In this document: in pieces, positions 25,468 to 37,800 of the stretch | Layout of the letters: every line of letters begins with the position of its first letter | How positions within the stretch are numbered: the stretch's first letter is position 1 | Assembly: GCA_020634815.1 (NCBI GenBank) | Contig: JACKBA010000014.1 | Location: forward strand, 71,918 to 135,917 | Source of the DNA: Caldilineaceae bacterium | GTDB lineage: Bacteria > Chloroflexota > Anaerolineae > Caldilineales > Caldilineaceae | DNA: 64,000 bases | Direction of reading: 5' to 3' | Program-made: the position numbers and the translations under genes | Notes under the pieces: model-generated | The model's database searches: none | Told to the model about the DNA's origin: nothing | What the model saw: the letters and a program-made list of their open reading frames with translations, nothing else

Positions 25468-28347
25468 GTGAATAGCATCGTGAGTGAACCAGGCAACCGT
25501 ATCGATCAGGCAATAACTGATGCTTACCGCATCACTGCCGGCGATGTGCTCGTGGCACTACAAAGTGACCCAGCCAACGGTCTCGCCGACGCGGAAGCCC
25601 AGCGGCGCCTCACGACCTACGGGCCAAACGAGCTGCAATCCGAACCGCCCATGCCGCGCTGGCGGCGTTTTCTGGCCCAGTTCACTGACCCGTTGGTGCT
25701 GCTGTTGTTGGCGGCAACGATCATCTCCATCATCGCGTGGCTACTCGAAGGAGCCGCCGGGCTGCCCTACGAAGCGCTCGCCATCATCGCGATCGTGATC
25801 GTCAACGCGCTCATTGGCTTCTTCCAGGAAGAGCGCGCCGAGGAGGCGGTCGAGGCACTAAAAAAGATGACGGCGGCGGCGGCGACAGTGCTGCGTGACG
25901 GGCGGCGGCAGACGATTCCTTCGCGCGACCTGGCGCCGGGTGATATTCTGCTAATCGAGGAAGGCGACGCCATCAGCGCGGACGGGCGTCTCATCGACGT
26001 GACTTCATTGCAGATGGCCGAGGCCGCGCTGACTGGGGAAAGCCAGCCCGTCACCAAAAACATCGCCGTCATCGACGAAGATGCCGGTCTGGGCGACCGC
26101 ACCAACATGATCTTCAGCGGCACTGTGGCCACCTTTGGCCGCGGCCGCGCCGTCGTCACTGCGACCGGCATGGCGACAGAGATGGGCAAAATCGCCGGCC
26201 TCATGCAGGCGACGCCCGAGGAAAAGACGCCGCTCTCGCTCGAGATCGAGGATGTGGGGCGCAAGCTCGGCATCGGCGTGGTCGTCATCGCCGTCGTGAT
26301 CATCGCCACGATCCTGCTCGTCGACCAGGTAACGAGTTTTGCCGGCATCATCGAAACGCTGCTGCTGGGCGTCTCACTGGCCGTCGCCGCGGTGCCGGAA
26401 GGACTGCCAACAATCTTGACCGTCGTGCTCGCCCTCGGCGTCCAGCGCATGGCACGGCGTAATGCCATTGTGCGCAAGCTGGCAGCCGTCGAAACCCTGG
26501 GTTCGGCGTCGGTGATTTGCTCGGACAAGACGGGCACGCTCACCAAAAACGAGATGACCGTGCGTACTATCGTGACGCCCAGCGGTCGCGTCGATCTGAC
26601 CGGCACAGGCTATACGCCTGCCGGCGACATGGTGCTGCACGCGACCGAGTCGCCCGTTTCCGACCCCGTACTGATCGAAGAAGTGCGCCGGACGCTCCTG
26701 GGTGGAGCACTGGCCAACAACGCCGTGCTGGAGGAACGCGACGGGGTCTGGGCAATCCTGGGCGATCCGACCGAGGCGGCGCTGGTGGTGGCGGCGCGCA
26801 AGATCGGCCTCGGCCCAGACGAGCTCGAACAGCGCTTTCGGCGGATCGGCGAGGTGCCCTTCTCGTCGGACCGCAAGCTGATGAGCACCATCCAGACCGA
26901 CGTGGAGAGCACCGACACCGTGGCGGTCATTGCCAAAGGCGCGCCCGACGTGCTGCTCGCACGGTGCACGCACGAGCGTGTCGGCGACGAGATCGTGCCG
27001 CTCTCCGATGCACGGCGCAACGTGATATTGGCCGGGGTGGAAGGGCTGGGCGCCGAAGCGTTGCGTACGCTGGGCATTGCCTACCGCCGCATCGCCGAGG
27101 AACACTTCGACACTGCGGACGAGGCGCTCGAACACGAGTTGATCTTCGTCGGCATGGTTGGCATCATCGATCCGCCGCGGCCGGAGGCGCAGGCGGCCGT
27201 CGTCACGGCGCAACAGGCCGGCATCCGTGTCATCATGATCACCGGCGACCATCCGGTGACGGCGGCAACCATCGCGGCCGAACTTGGCATCGTGGCGCCG
27301 GGTACGGCCGCCATCACCGGCGCCCAGTTGGAGCAGATGGGCGACGACGCGCTGCTCGCAACGGTGCGCGCACACTCGATCTATGCGCGCGTCAGCCCGG
27401 AACACAAGCTGCGTATCGTGCAGGCCTTGCGCGCCGACGGGCATGTCGTGGCCATGACCGGCGACGGCGTCAACGATGCGCCGGCGCTCAAGCAGGCCGA
27501 CATTGGCGTCGCCATGGGTATCACCGGCACCGATGTGAGCAAAGAAGCGGCGGATATGATCCTGACCGACGATAACTTCGCCACCATCGTCGCAGCGGTG
27601 GAGGAAGGCCGCTCCATCTTCGACAACATTCGCAAATTCCTGCGCTACCTGATCTCGTCGAACATTGGCGAAGTGCTCACCATGTTTCTCGGGGTGCTTC
27701 TCGCCACGTTCATTGGCCTTGTTTCCGAACAGGGCGAGTTCTTCATCGTGCCGCTGCTGGCCACGCAGATCCTGTGGATCAATCTGCTCACCGACGCTGC
27801 GCCCGCCCTCGCTGTCGGGGTGGACCCCGTCGATCCAACCGTGATGAAACGGGCGCCGCGCCTGCGCACCGACCGGGTCATCAACCGCGAGATGTGGCTG
27901 AGCTTTGCCTTGACAGGCTCGGTCATGGCGGTGGTCACCCTGGCGGTCATGGACTTTGCGCTGCCCGGCGGCATGGTGCCCGGCGATCAGGACATGGTCT
28001 TTGCGCGCACGCTTGCGTTTACGACGCTGGTCTTCTGCCAACTCTTCAACGTCTTCAACTCACGATCCGATTACGCCAGCGCGTTTCGCTATCTCTTCTC
28101 GAATTGGCTTTTGTGGGCGGCCGTTGCGCTGTCGGCCGCGTTACAGGTGGCCGTGGTCTATGTGCCATTTCTCAACCAGGCCTTTGGCACGCGACCGATC
28201 GGGCTTCAGGATTGGGTCGTGTGCATCGCTATGGCAAGCCTGGTGCTCTGGGTCGATGAGATCAAGAAATTCGCCCTGCGCTCGACCGGTTATGCCGACC
28301 GGCGCCGCCACCAGCGTTTTCAGCCGCAACTCCCAGCCCGCCAGTAA
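25468..28347 (+). CDS. Calcium-type P2 ATPase (PacL-like)
   Basis: A 959-residue P-type ATPase. It has an N-terminal cation ATPase domain (GPNELQSEPPMPRWRRFLAQ), the actuator motif (EAALTGESQPVTK), the P2 membrane motif VAAVPEGLPTILT with its Glu, the phosphorylation site D353-K-T-G-T-L-T-K-N, TGDGVNDAPALKQADIGVAM, and ten helices with NLLTDAAPALAVGVDP near the end. These fit Ca2+-transporting ATPases of the SERCA/PacL type. The start is taken at the GTG at 25468; the GTG 12 bases later is an alternative. The gap after the aminotransferase is 63 bases. Confidence 0.9.
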   Translation: MNSIVSEPGNRIDQAITDAYRITAGDVLVALQSDPANGLADAEAQRRLTTYGPNELQSEPPMPRWRRFLAQFTDPLVLLLLAATIISIIAWLLEGAAGLPYEALAIIAIVIVNALIGFFQEERAEEAVEALKKMTAAAATVLRDGRRQTIPSRDLAPGDILLIEEGDAISADGRLIDVTSLQMAEAALTGESQPVTKNIAVIDEDAGLGDRTNMIFSGTVATFGRGRAVVTATGMATEMGKIAGLMQATPEEKTPLSLEIEDVGRKLGIGVVVIAVVIIATILLVDQVTSFAGIIETLLLGVSLAVAAVPEGLPTILTVVLALGVQRMARRNAIVRKLAAVETLGSASVICSDKTGTLTKNEMTVRTIVTPSGRVDLTGTGYTPAGDMVLHATESPVSDPVLIEEVRRTLLGGALANNAVLEERDGVWAILGDPTEAALVVAARKIGLGPDELEQRFRRIGEVPFSSDRKLMSTIQTDVESTDTVAVIAKGAPDVLLARCTHERVGDEIVPLSDARRNVILAGVEGLGAEALRTLGIAYRRIAEEHFDTADEALEHELIFVGMVGIIDPPRPEAQAAVVTAQQAGIRVIMITGDHPVTAATIAAELGIVAPGTAAITGAQLEQMGDDALLATVRAHSIYARVSPEHKLRIVQALRADGHVVAMTGDGVNDAPALKQADIGVAMGITGTDVSKEAADMILTDDNFATIVAAVEEGRSIFDNIRKFLRYLISSNIGEVLTMFLGVLLATFIGLVSEQGEFFIVPLLATQILWINLLTDAAPALAVGVDPVDPTVMKRAPRLRTDRVINREMWLSFALTGSVMAVVTLAVMDFALPGGMVPGDQDMVFARTLAFTTLVFCQLFNVFNSRSDYASAFRYLFSNWLLWAAVALSAALQVAVVYVPFLNQAFGTRPIGLQDWVVCIAMASLVLWVDEIKKFALRSTGYADRRRHQRFQPQLPARQ

Positions 28348-28529
28348 CGTCGATAAAATGCGCTGGCCCTCCCTCATAGCCTGCCGGCGCGGAGGCATCG
28401 AGTTCAGAAGAAATGCAGGTGATCGTCGGCGCGTTTTGCGCAATCCATGCCATCAGTTACCATTTCAGCACATTGTTTGACCCGTATACCCGATTCCAGA
28501 AATCGATGATTGCCCACCAGGAGGCCTGA

Positions 28530-29558
28530 ATGTCCAAAGTACGATTATCAAAAGGCAAAGTCGCAGGCATCAATAGCTGTGCCGACGATCATGGCGTCAT
28601 CGCCGCGGCCGCAATGGACCAGCGCGGCTCGCTGCAAAAGTCCATCAGCAAGGCGCGTGGCGGCGCACCCGTCTCCGCCGAGGAGATGACGCAGTTCAAG
28701 ACGGCCGTCACGCAAGTGCTGACCAAACATTCAAGCGCCATCCTCATGGATCCCGAGTTTGGCCTGCCCGCGCTGGAGGCCCGTGCCCCCGGCACCGGCG
28801 TGCTGCTCGCCTATGAGAAGACCGGCTACGACACGTCCGACGACAGCCGCATGCCCGATCTATTGCCGGAGTGGAGCGTGCGCCGGCTGGTAGCGGCGGG
28901 TGCAACGGCCATCAAACTGCTGCTCTACTACAATCCTGCCCACCCGGCGCGCATCAACACGGTCAAGCAGGCCTTCATCGAGCGCATCGGCAGCGAGTGC
29001 GCGGCCGAGAACGTGCCCTTCTTCCTGGAACCCATTTGCTACAACGACGCGCTGGGCGACGCCAAGGGGCTGGACTTCGCCAAGGCCAAGCCGGAGATGG
29101 TCAAGGCCTACATGGCCGAGTTCTCCAAGCCCGAATATGGCGTGGATGTGCTCAAGGTCGAGGTGCCGGTCAACATGAACTTTGTCGAGGGTACCTCCAC
29201 CTTCAAGGGCGTCAAGGCATACAGCAAGGCCGAGGCCAAGGAGCTCTTCCGCGAAGCAGCAGCCATTGCGCAGAAGCCCTTTATCTACCTGAGCGCCGGC
29301 GTGAGCGACGACGTCTTCCGCGAAACGCTGGAGTTGGCGGCCGAAGCCGGCACGCCCTTCTCCGGCGTCCTCTGCGGCCGCGCCACCTGGCAGGATGGCA
29401 TTCCCGTCTTTGCCACCGGCGGCTTCGATGCCCTGGTCGACTGGCTGGAAGATCGCGGCGTGCAGAACATCACCGCGCTGAACCAGGTGTTGGCCAAGGG
29501 CGCCAAGCCGTGGTGGGATTTCTACGGCGGCAAAGACAATATCGAGATTGCCGGCTAG
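28530..29558 (+). CDS. LacD-type tagatose/aldose bisphosphate aldolase
   Basis: A 342-residue protein of the class-I LacD family. The motifs AAAMDQRGSLQKSI, TAIKLLLYYNP, VPFFLEPICYND, VLKVEVPVN (with a Lys likely to be the Schiff-base residue) and YLSAGVSDDVF are those of tagatose-1,6-bisphosphate aldolase. In other bacteria the enzyme splits tagatose or related bisphosphates to DHAP and glyceraldehyde 3-phosphate. A GGAGG site precedes the ATG. No lac or tagatose kinase gene is visible nearby, so the physiological sugar is unknown. Confidence 0.9.
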   Translation: MSKVRLSKGKVAGINSCADDHGVIAAAAMDQRGSLQKSISKARGGAPVSAEEMTQFKTAVTQVLTKHSSAILMDPEFGLPALEARAPGTGVLLAYEKTGYDTSDDSRMPDLLPEWSVRRLVAAGATAIKLLLYYNPAHPARINTVKQAFIERIGSECAAENVPFFLEPICYNDALGDAKGLDFAKAKPEMVKAYMAEFSKPEYGVDVLKVEVPVNMNFVEGTSTFKGVKAYSKAEAKELFREAAAIAQKPFIYLSAGVSDDVFRETLELAAEAGTPFSGVLCGRATWQDGIPVFATGGFDALVDWLEDRGVQNITALNQVLAKGAKPWWDFYGGKDNIEIAG

Positions 29559-29632
29559 ATACTGTACACTGCATTGCGGTGTTGGCTCAGCCATCCCCTG
29601 ATAATGCGTACCGAACTCAATTGTCTGCAACT

Positions 29633-29701
29633 GTAGTGATGACTTTAGCCATTCCAGGGGAAGTCAACGACTGAAGTCGTCACTACCATGAGAAGCGTGA
29701 A
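29633..29701. repeat. GTAGTGACGG-type palindromic repeat
   Basis: This 54-base unit begins GTAGTGATGACTTTAGCC and ends ACGACTGAAGTCGTCACTAC, its ends forming an imperfect inverted repeat. It is followed by the shared flank GAGAAGCGTGAAC. Two tandem copies of the same unit lie at 59546-59664. It looks like a REP-type element. Confidence 0.85.
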
Positions 29702-29788
29702 CCACAGTAATTTATGTTCAAGCGCCCCGGCGCCGTCGCCAATTTTGCCGGCGCCGGGCGTATCACCCAAGTAGCAAGGAGTGAAATC

Positions 29789-30198
29789 ATGTCGATTACT
29801 TCTGTCGACGACGCCGTGAAAGTCGCCGCCGATAGCAGCCAGGCGAGCCAGGTGCGCGAAGAAGCCATCAGCTATCTGGCCGACCACCCAACCGAGCAAG
29901 CGATCGGAACGCTGATCGATCTCATGGAGACGGATGATGCCGGCGTGCGCTGGAAGGCGGCCGATGCGCTGGCTTCTCTGGGCAAGACCGCCCTCGTCCC
30001 GGTGCTGCGCGCGCTGGTGGACAAGAGCGACAGCCGCTGGCTGCTGGAAGGCGCCTATCACGTCTTCCACGACAACCGCTCTTCCGAGGTCGCCCGTATG
30101 ACCGACGGCGTCTGCGCCGCCATGAAGGGCCAGGGCGCCGCTCTGGCAACCGTGACCGCCGCGGGCGAATTGCTGGTGAAACTGGCCGGGGAGGCATC

Positions 30199-30202
<4 letters not shown>
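29789..30202 (+). CDS. HEAT-repeat protein
   Basis: A 137-residue protein of about three HEAT-like helical pairs, for example REEAISYLADHPTEQAIGTL and VRWKAADALASLGKTALVPV, which match the PBS-lyase HEAT consensus. Such proteins bind other proteins or tetrapyrrole-protein complexes. A perfect AAGGAG site precedes the ATG. The TGA overlaps the GTG start of the cyclophilin lipoprotein gene (30199-30202), so the two are co-translated. The binding partner is unknown; the open frame reaches 29714 but the ATG at 29789 is right. Confidence 0.8.
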
Positions 30203-31527
<1,325 letters not shown>

Positions 31528-31593
31528 GAGGAGGGGCGAGTTGCAAGGGGCGAGGAAGACGGACCGATGACCGTTGACGTTGACAATTGACCG

Positions 31594-31649
31594 TTAACAA
31601 TTGACCATTGACAATTGGCCGTTCTGAATTGTCAATGGTCAATTGTTAA
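31594..31649. repeat. TTGACAATTGACC inverted repeat
   Basis: Perfect 23-base arms (31594-31616 and 31627-31649) around ten bases. The arms consist of variants of TTGACAATTGACC. A related run lies at 48596-48625. It may end the cyclophilin transcript. Confidence 0.85.
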
Positions 31650-31725
31650 TTGTTCACTGCTAATCGCCAGCCTCCCCTCGCCCCTCCCCGGAACATTCCT
31701 CCCTCCTTTCCCGTCCTCTTGATGG

Positions 31726-31754
31726 TTGCACCTGCCTGCGTTTCGGTCTATGAT
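31726..31754 (+). promoter_or_regulatory. Promoter for the alpha-2-macroglobulin gene
   Basis: TTGCAC (31726-31731), a 17-base spacer and TATGAT (31749-31754). Confidence 0.55.
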
Positions 31755-31821
31755 CGAACCGTTCCACGCCGTACTCCAACGCAGGCTCACCAGATAGCCT
31801 CAATCAGGAGGAGGACTCTTT

Positions 31822-34800
31822 ATGAAGCGCATATCTCGCTTTTCGACACGCCGATCCGTGGTGAACGTGGTTGGCGCGCTGGTAATTGTCTCGATGCTGG
31901 TCGGCGCGGCCTGGCCCGCCGGCACGGTAGCGCATGTCACCAGCCGCCCGCATGAGGGACGGATCACCCCGGTACTCCAGGAGGGTACGCCCATGACCGA
32001 TGCTGGCAGCGAACCGACCACGGTCAACGGCCTGGAATTGCTGCTCGGCGAGGGCGCGGCCCAGCCGCAGCCCGTCACCGCCGTCGCGGCGCCGGCCACC
32101 CAGCCGCTCGACGACGCCGCGATCCAGCCGATCCTCGATCGCATGCCGGACTTGCAGGCCGAGGCCGGCGACGTGGAGGAGTTCAAGCTGCCGCCACAGT
32201 CGCTGCCGCCGCCGACCGCCAACACCGTCGTCACGCAGAGCTTCCCGCCACCCGACAGCGGTGCGACTGCCCCCGAGGTTGTCGCCGGTCCGCTGGAAGT
32301 GCTGCGCTACGCGCCGGAAGGCGAGATTCCCGTGGCGCCCTTCATCAATGTCACCTTCAACCAGCCCATGGTGCCGCTCAACACACTCGACGCGCTGGCC
32401 GCCGAAGATGTGCCGGTCAAGGCGACGCCGGACTTGCCCGGCGTCTGGAAGTGGCTCGGCACGCAGACCCTTTCCTTTGAATACCACACCGACGATCTCA
32501 ACCGCTTCCCCATGGCGACCGAGTACACGGTCGAAGTGCCGGCGGGCACGACCTCGGCCACCGGCGGCGTCCTCGCCGAGACGGTGACCTGGCAATTCCG
32601 CACGCCCGCGCCGACGGTCACGCGTACCTATCCCGCCGTCAGCCCGCAGCCGCGCGACCCGCTGCTCTATGTCGCCTTCGACCAGCGCATCGACCCCGCG
32701 GCCGTCCTTGCGACGATCACTGCCTCCGCAAGCGGGCGGCAATATCCGCTGCGCCTCGCCACCGCCGAGGAAGTCGCCGCCAACAAGGATGTGAGCTACT
32801 ACGCGGCGCAGGCCCAGGAGGAACGCTGGTTGGCCTTCCGCTCCGACGAACTCTTTCCGCCCGATACGACGGTCACCATCAACATCGGTCCCGGCACGCC
32901 TTCGGCCGAAGGGCCGCTGGTCACGAGCGACGTACAGTCGTTCGGTTTCCGCACCTACGCACCGCTCAAGGTGGTCGACCAGAACTGCCGCACGCAGCGC
33001 GATAGCTGCCCGCCCGGCGCCGGTTTCTACATCCGCTTCAACAACCCCATCGACGTGACGAAAATCACCAACGACCTGGTGACCGTCGAGCCGGAAATCC
33101 CGGGCATGGTCGTGAGCGGACGCTACGACTCGATCTCCATCAACGGGCTGACGGCCGGGCGTACCACCTACAACGTGACATTGAGCCCCGAGATCGCCGA
33201 CATCTTCGGCCAGACGCTGGGCGAGCCGGTTTCACTCACCTTCTACACCGGCAGCATGCGCGCCTATCTGACCGGGCCAAGCGAGACGCTTACCACGCTC
33301 GACCCCACGGCCAGCGTACCGGCCTTCACCGTCTACTCGGTGAACATGCCCAAGCTGCGCGTGCGCGCCTATTCCGTCACGCCCGACGACTGGCCGGCCT
33401 ATCTCACCTACCTGCGTGAATACTTCCGCGACACCGACCGCCGGCCGCCGGGCGACGAAGTGCTCAACACGACGGTCAGCGTCGACGGCGAGAAAGATAC
33501 ACTCACCGAGACCAACATCGACCTGACCGCGGCGCTGGGCGGACGCTACGGCCACGCCATCGTCATCGTCGACACACCGCCGTCGCTGCTCGAACTGATC
33601 TTCCCCAACAGCTACGAGCCGGTCATCCAGAGCTGGGTGCAAGCCACCAACATCGGTCTCGACGCCATCACCGACCAGCGCGACATGGTCGCCTGGGCCA
33701 CGGCGCTGGACACCGGCGCTCCCCTGCCCGGCGTCGAACTGGCATTGCAGCCCAGCGGCGCGCAGGCCACCACCGACGCCGACGGCATGGCGCGCATCGC
33801 CCTGGCCGGCACGCCCGACAACCAATTGGTGGCACGTCTGGGCGATGACGTGGCTTTCCTGCCACAGTCCACCTACTACTGGAACGATTACGGCTGGCAG
33901 AAGAGTGAGCGCGGCGACGAGGCGCGCTGGTTCGTCTTCGACGACCGCCAGATGTACCGCCCCGGCGAAGAGGTGCACATCAAGGGCTGGGTGCGTACGA
34001 TCGGCGCCGGCCCCACGGGTGACGTGACGCTGGATCGCATGGCGGGCGCCGCGGTCGATTACACGGTCATGGACCCGCAGGGCGACCAGATTGCATCCGG
34101 TTCCGCCGATATGAGCGAACTGGGCGGCTTCGACGTGGCCTTCACGCTGCCTGAGAACAGCAACCTGGGCTATGCGAGCGTGCAATTTTCGACGCGCAAC
34201 ACGGCGACCTATGGCTCCTACTACCACGGCTTCCAGATCCAGGAGTTCCGCCGCCCCGAGTTCGAGGTGACGGCGCGCAACGAAACGACCGGCCCCTACT
34301 ACCTGGGCGATGACGCCATCGTCGCCGTCTCGGCACAGTATTATGCCGGCGGCCCGCTGCCCGGCGCCGACACGACGTGGACGGTCAGCGCATCGCCGAC
34401 CTCCTACGACCCGCCCAACTGGCCGGACTTCATCTTCGGCGAGTGGACGCCCTGGTGGTTCGGCTACGGCTATGGCGGCGGCTACCGCAGCGACATTTAC
34501 ATGGATTACTACCCGGATTCGTTCGGCGCCGGCAGCGAGAGCTACGAGGCGCGCACGGATCCCACGGGCAACCACTATCTGAAGATGACCTTCATCTCGT
34601 CGGAGAAACCGCAGCCCTACAGCGTCAACGCCGAGGCCGCGGTAATGGATGTCAACCGCCAGACGTGGGCGGCACAGACCAACCTCATCGTGCACCCGTC
34701 GGAGCTGTACGTCGGCCTGCGCAGCGCGACCTACTTCGTCGAAAAGGGCGACCCGCTGGAGTACGACGTCATCGTGACCGACGTGGACGGCAACGTTGCC

Positions 34801-37800
34801 GAGGGCAAGGCCGCCACCGTGCGCAGCGTGCGGCTGGCCTGGGCCTTCGAGAATGGCGAATGGGTGCAGCAGGAGGTCGATGAGCAGGTGTGCGAGATCA
34901 CCTCGACCGCCGAGCCGCAGCCGTGCAGCTTCGCAACGACCGAAGGCGGCGAATATCGCATCACCGCCCAGGTGCGTGACGAGACCGAGCGGCTGAACCA
35001 GACCGTCGTCACCGCGTGGGTGAGCGGCGGGCAGATGGTGCCATCGCGCGATCTGGAGCAGCAGAGCCTGGTGCTGGTGCCCGACAAGGAGAACTACGCG
35101 CCGGGCGACACCGCCCGCGTGCTGGTGCAGGCGCCCTTTGCCGACGGTCAGGGGCTGCTCACCGTGGCGCGCAGCGGCATCCTCTACACCGAGAACTTTT
35201 CACTCGACGGCGGCACCGCCACGCTGGAGATCCCTATTAAGGACGGCTACCTGCCCAACGTCAACATCCAGGTCGACGTCAACGGATCGGCGCCGCGGCT
35301 GGACGACAAGGGCAAGCCCGTCGAGGGGGCGCCGGCCCAGCCCGCCTACGCCACCGGCAGCCTGTCGCTCAACATCCCGCCGCTGAGCCGCACGCTGGCT
35401 GTGGAGATCACACCCGACGCCACGAGTCTCGATCCGGGCGCCGCCACCGGCGTAGCGGTCAAGGTCGTCGATGCCGACGGCGCGCCGGTGGAAGGCGCCG
35501 AGCTCGCCATCGTCGTGGTCGACGAGGCCGTGCTGGCGCTGACCGGTTATCAACTGGCCGACCCGGTCGCCACCTTCTACACGGCACGCAGCGCCGACAC
35601 CAGCAGTTACTATGGCCGCCAGAGCATGGTGCTCGCCAACCCGGATCTGCTCCAGGCGGAGCAGGGGCTGGGCGGCGGCGGCGATCTCATGATGAGGGAG
35701 TCAGCGCCCTACGCCACCGCAACCGCCGGCATGGCGATGGAGGAAGGCGCGATGCTGGCCATGCCTGCCGCAGCGCCTGCTCCCGCCATGGAGATGGAGA
35801 TGGCCGCCGATTCCGCCATGCCCGGCGCACCGGCCCAACCGGGCACGCCCATCGCCGTGCGTACGGACTTCAACCCGCTGGCGCTCTTTGCGCCGGCCGA
35901 GCGCACGGGCGCCGACGGCACCGTGCACGTGGATTACAAGCTGCCCGACAACCTGACGCGCTACCGCCTCATGGTTGTGGCGGCTACCGACAACAAGTTC
36001 GGCTCGGCCGAGAGCAACATTACCGCCCGCCTGCCGCTCATGGTGCGGCCGTCGGCGCCGCGCTTCCTCAACTTCGGCGACCGCTTCGAACTGCCCGTCG
36101 TGGTACAGAACCAGACCGATGCCCCGCTGATCGTCGACGTCGTGGCCGAGGCGACCAACCTCAAGCTCGACGGCGCTGCCGGCCAGCGCGTGGAGGTGCC
36201 GGCCAACGATCGCGTCGAGGTGCGCTTCGCCGCATCGACCGACAGCGTGGGCACCGCGCGCGTCCAGTTCGCCGCAGTCGCGGGTGAATACGCCGACGCG
36301 GCCACCGCCGACCTGCCCGTCTACACGCCGGCGACGACCGAGGCCTTCGCCACCTACGGCGTGCTCGACGAGGGCGCGGTTGCGCAGCCCATCGCCCAGC
36401 CGCAGGATGTCTTCCCGCAGTTTGGCGGCCTGGAACTGAGCACTTCTTCCACGGCGCTGGCGACGCTCACCGACGCCTTCCTCTACCTGCAAGCCTATCC
36501 CTTCGAGTGCTCGGAGCAGCTCGGCTCGCGCATCATGAGCGTGGCTGCGCTGCGCGACGTGCTGACGGCCTTCCAGTCGCCAGACTTGCCCTCCGATGCA
36601 GCGATCGTGGCGTCCATGCAGCGCGATATCGAGACGTTGCGCATGATGCAAAACTGGGACGGCGGCTTCCCCTACTGGACCAAGGGCCGCGAGTCGATCC
36701 CGTACAACTCGGTCTTTGTGACCCACGCGCTGACGGTCGCCCGCACCAAGGATTACGCCGTGCCGCAGGAGATGTTCGACGCCGCGCTGACGTACCTGCG
36801 CGACGTGGAGAGCTACTTCCCGAGCTGGTACAGTGCCAAGACGCGCCAGGCGGTCAGCAGCTATGCGCTCTACGTGCGGGCGCTGAGCGGCGACGTGGAC
36901 ATCATCAAGGCGCGTACTATCTACAACCAACTGCCGCTGGATGAGCAGGCGCTGGAGGCGCAGGCGTGGCTCTGGCAGGTGCTGTCGAATGACTCCGGCT
37001 CGGCCGACATCGTCGCCGCCATCGAGCGCAACATCCAGAACCGCGCGGTCGAGACGCCGGGCGCCGCCAACTTCATCACCTCCTATGACGACCAGGATTA
37101 CGTCATGCTCCACTCCAATCGGCGCACCGATGCCGTCATCCTCGACGCGCTCATGGTGGAGACGCCGGAGAGCGACCTGATCCCCAAGGTGGTCGCCGGG
37201 CTGATGAACGGGCGCACCAACGGTCGCTGGTCCAACACGCAGGAGAATGTCTTCGTGCTGCTGGCCATGGACCGCTACTTCAACACCTTCGAGTCCATCA
37301 CGCCTGACTTCGTGGCGCGCATGTGGCTGGGCGACACCTACGTGGCCGAGCACGCGCACCAGGGGCGCACGACCGACACGCTGCAAACCGTCGTGCCCAT
37401 GAGTTTTCTCGTGGAGCAGCCCGGCACGCAGGATCTCGTCATCGCCAAGGAAGGCGACGGCCGCCTCTACTATCGCCTGGGCCTGCGCTACGCGCCGACC
37501 GACCTGGGGCTCGACCCGTTGGATATGGGCTTCGTCGTGCAGCGCACCTACGAGGCGGTCGACGATGCGACCGACGTGCGGCTGGACGAGGAGGGTGTCT
37601 GGCACATCAAGGCCGGCGCGCGCGTGCGCATCCGCCTGACCATGGTGGCCGTCAACCGCCGCTATCACGTGGCGCTGGTCGACCGCCTGCCCGCCGGGCT
37701 GGAGATCATCAACCCGGACCTGGCCGTCTCCGAGAGCGTGCCGTCCGACCCCAACGACACGTCGACGACCGGCTCGTACTGGTGGTGGTGGGGTCCGTGG

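Larger units (their letters stand above)
31528..31821. other. 294-base gap with repeats and a promoter
   Basis: The gap holds the TTGACAATTGACC inverted repeat and the promoter for the alpha-2-macroglobulin gene. I see no gene. Confidence 0.5.
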
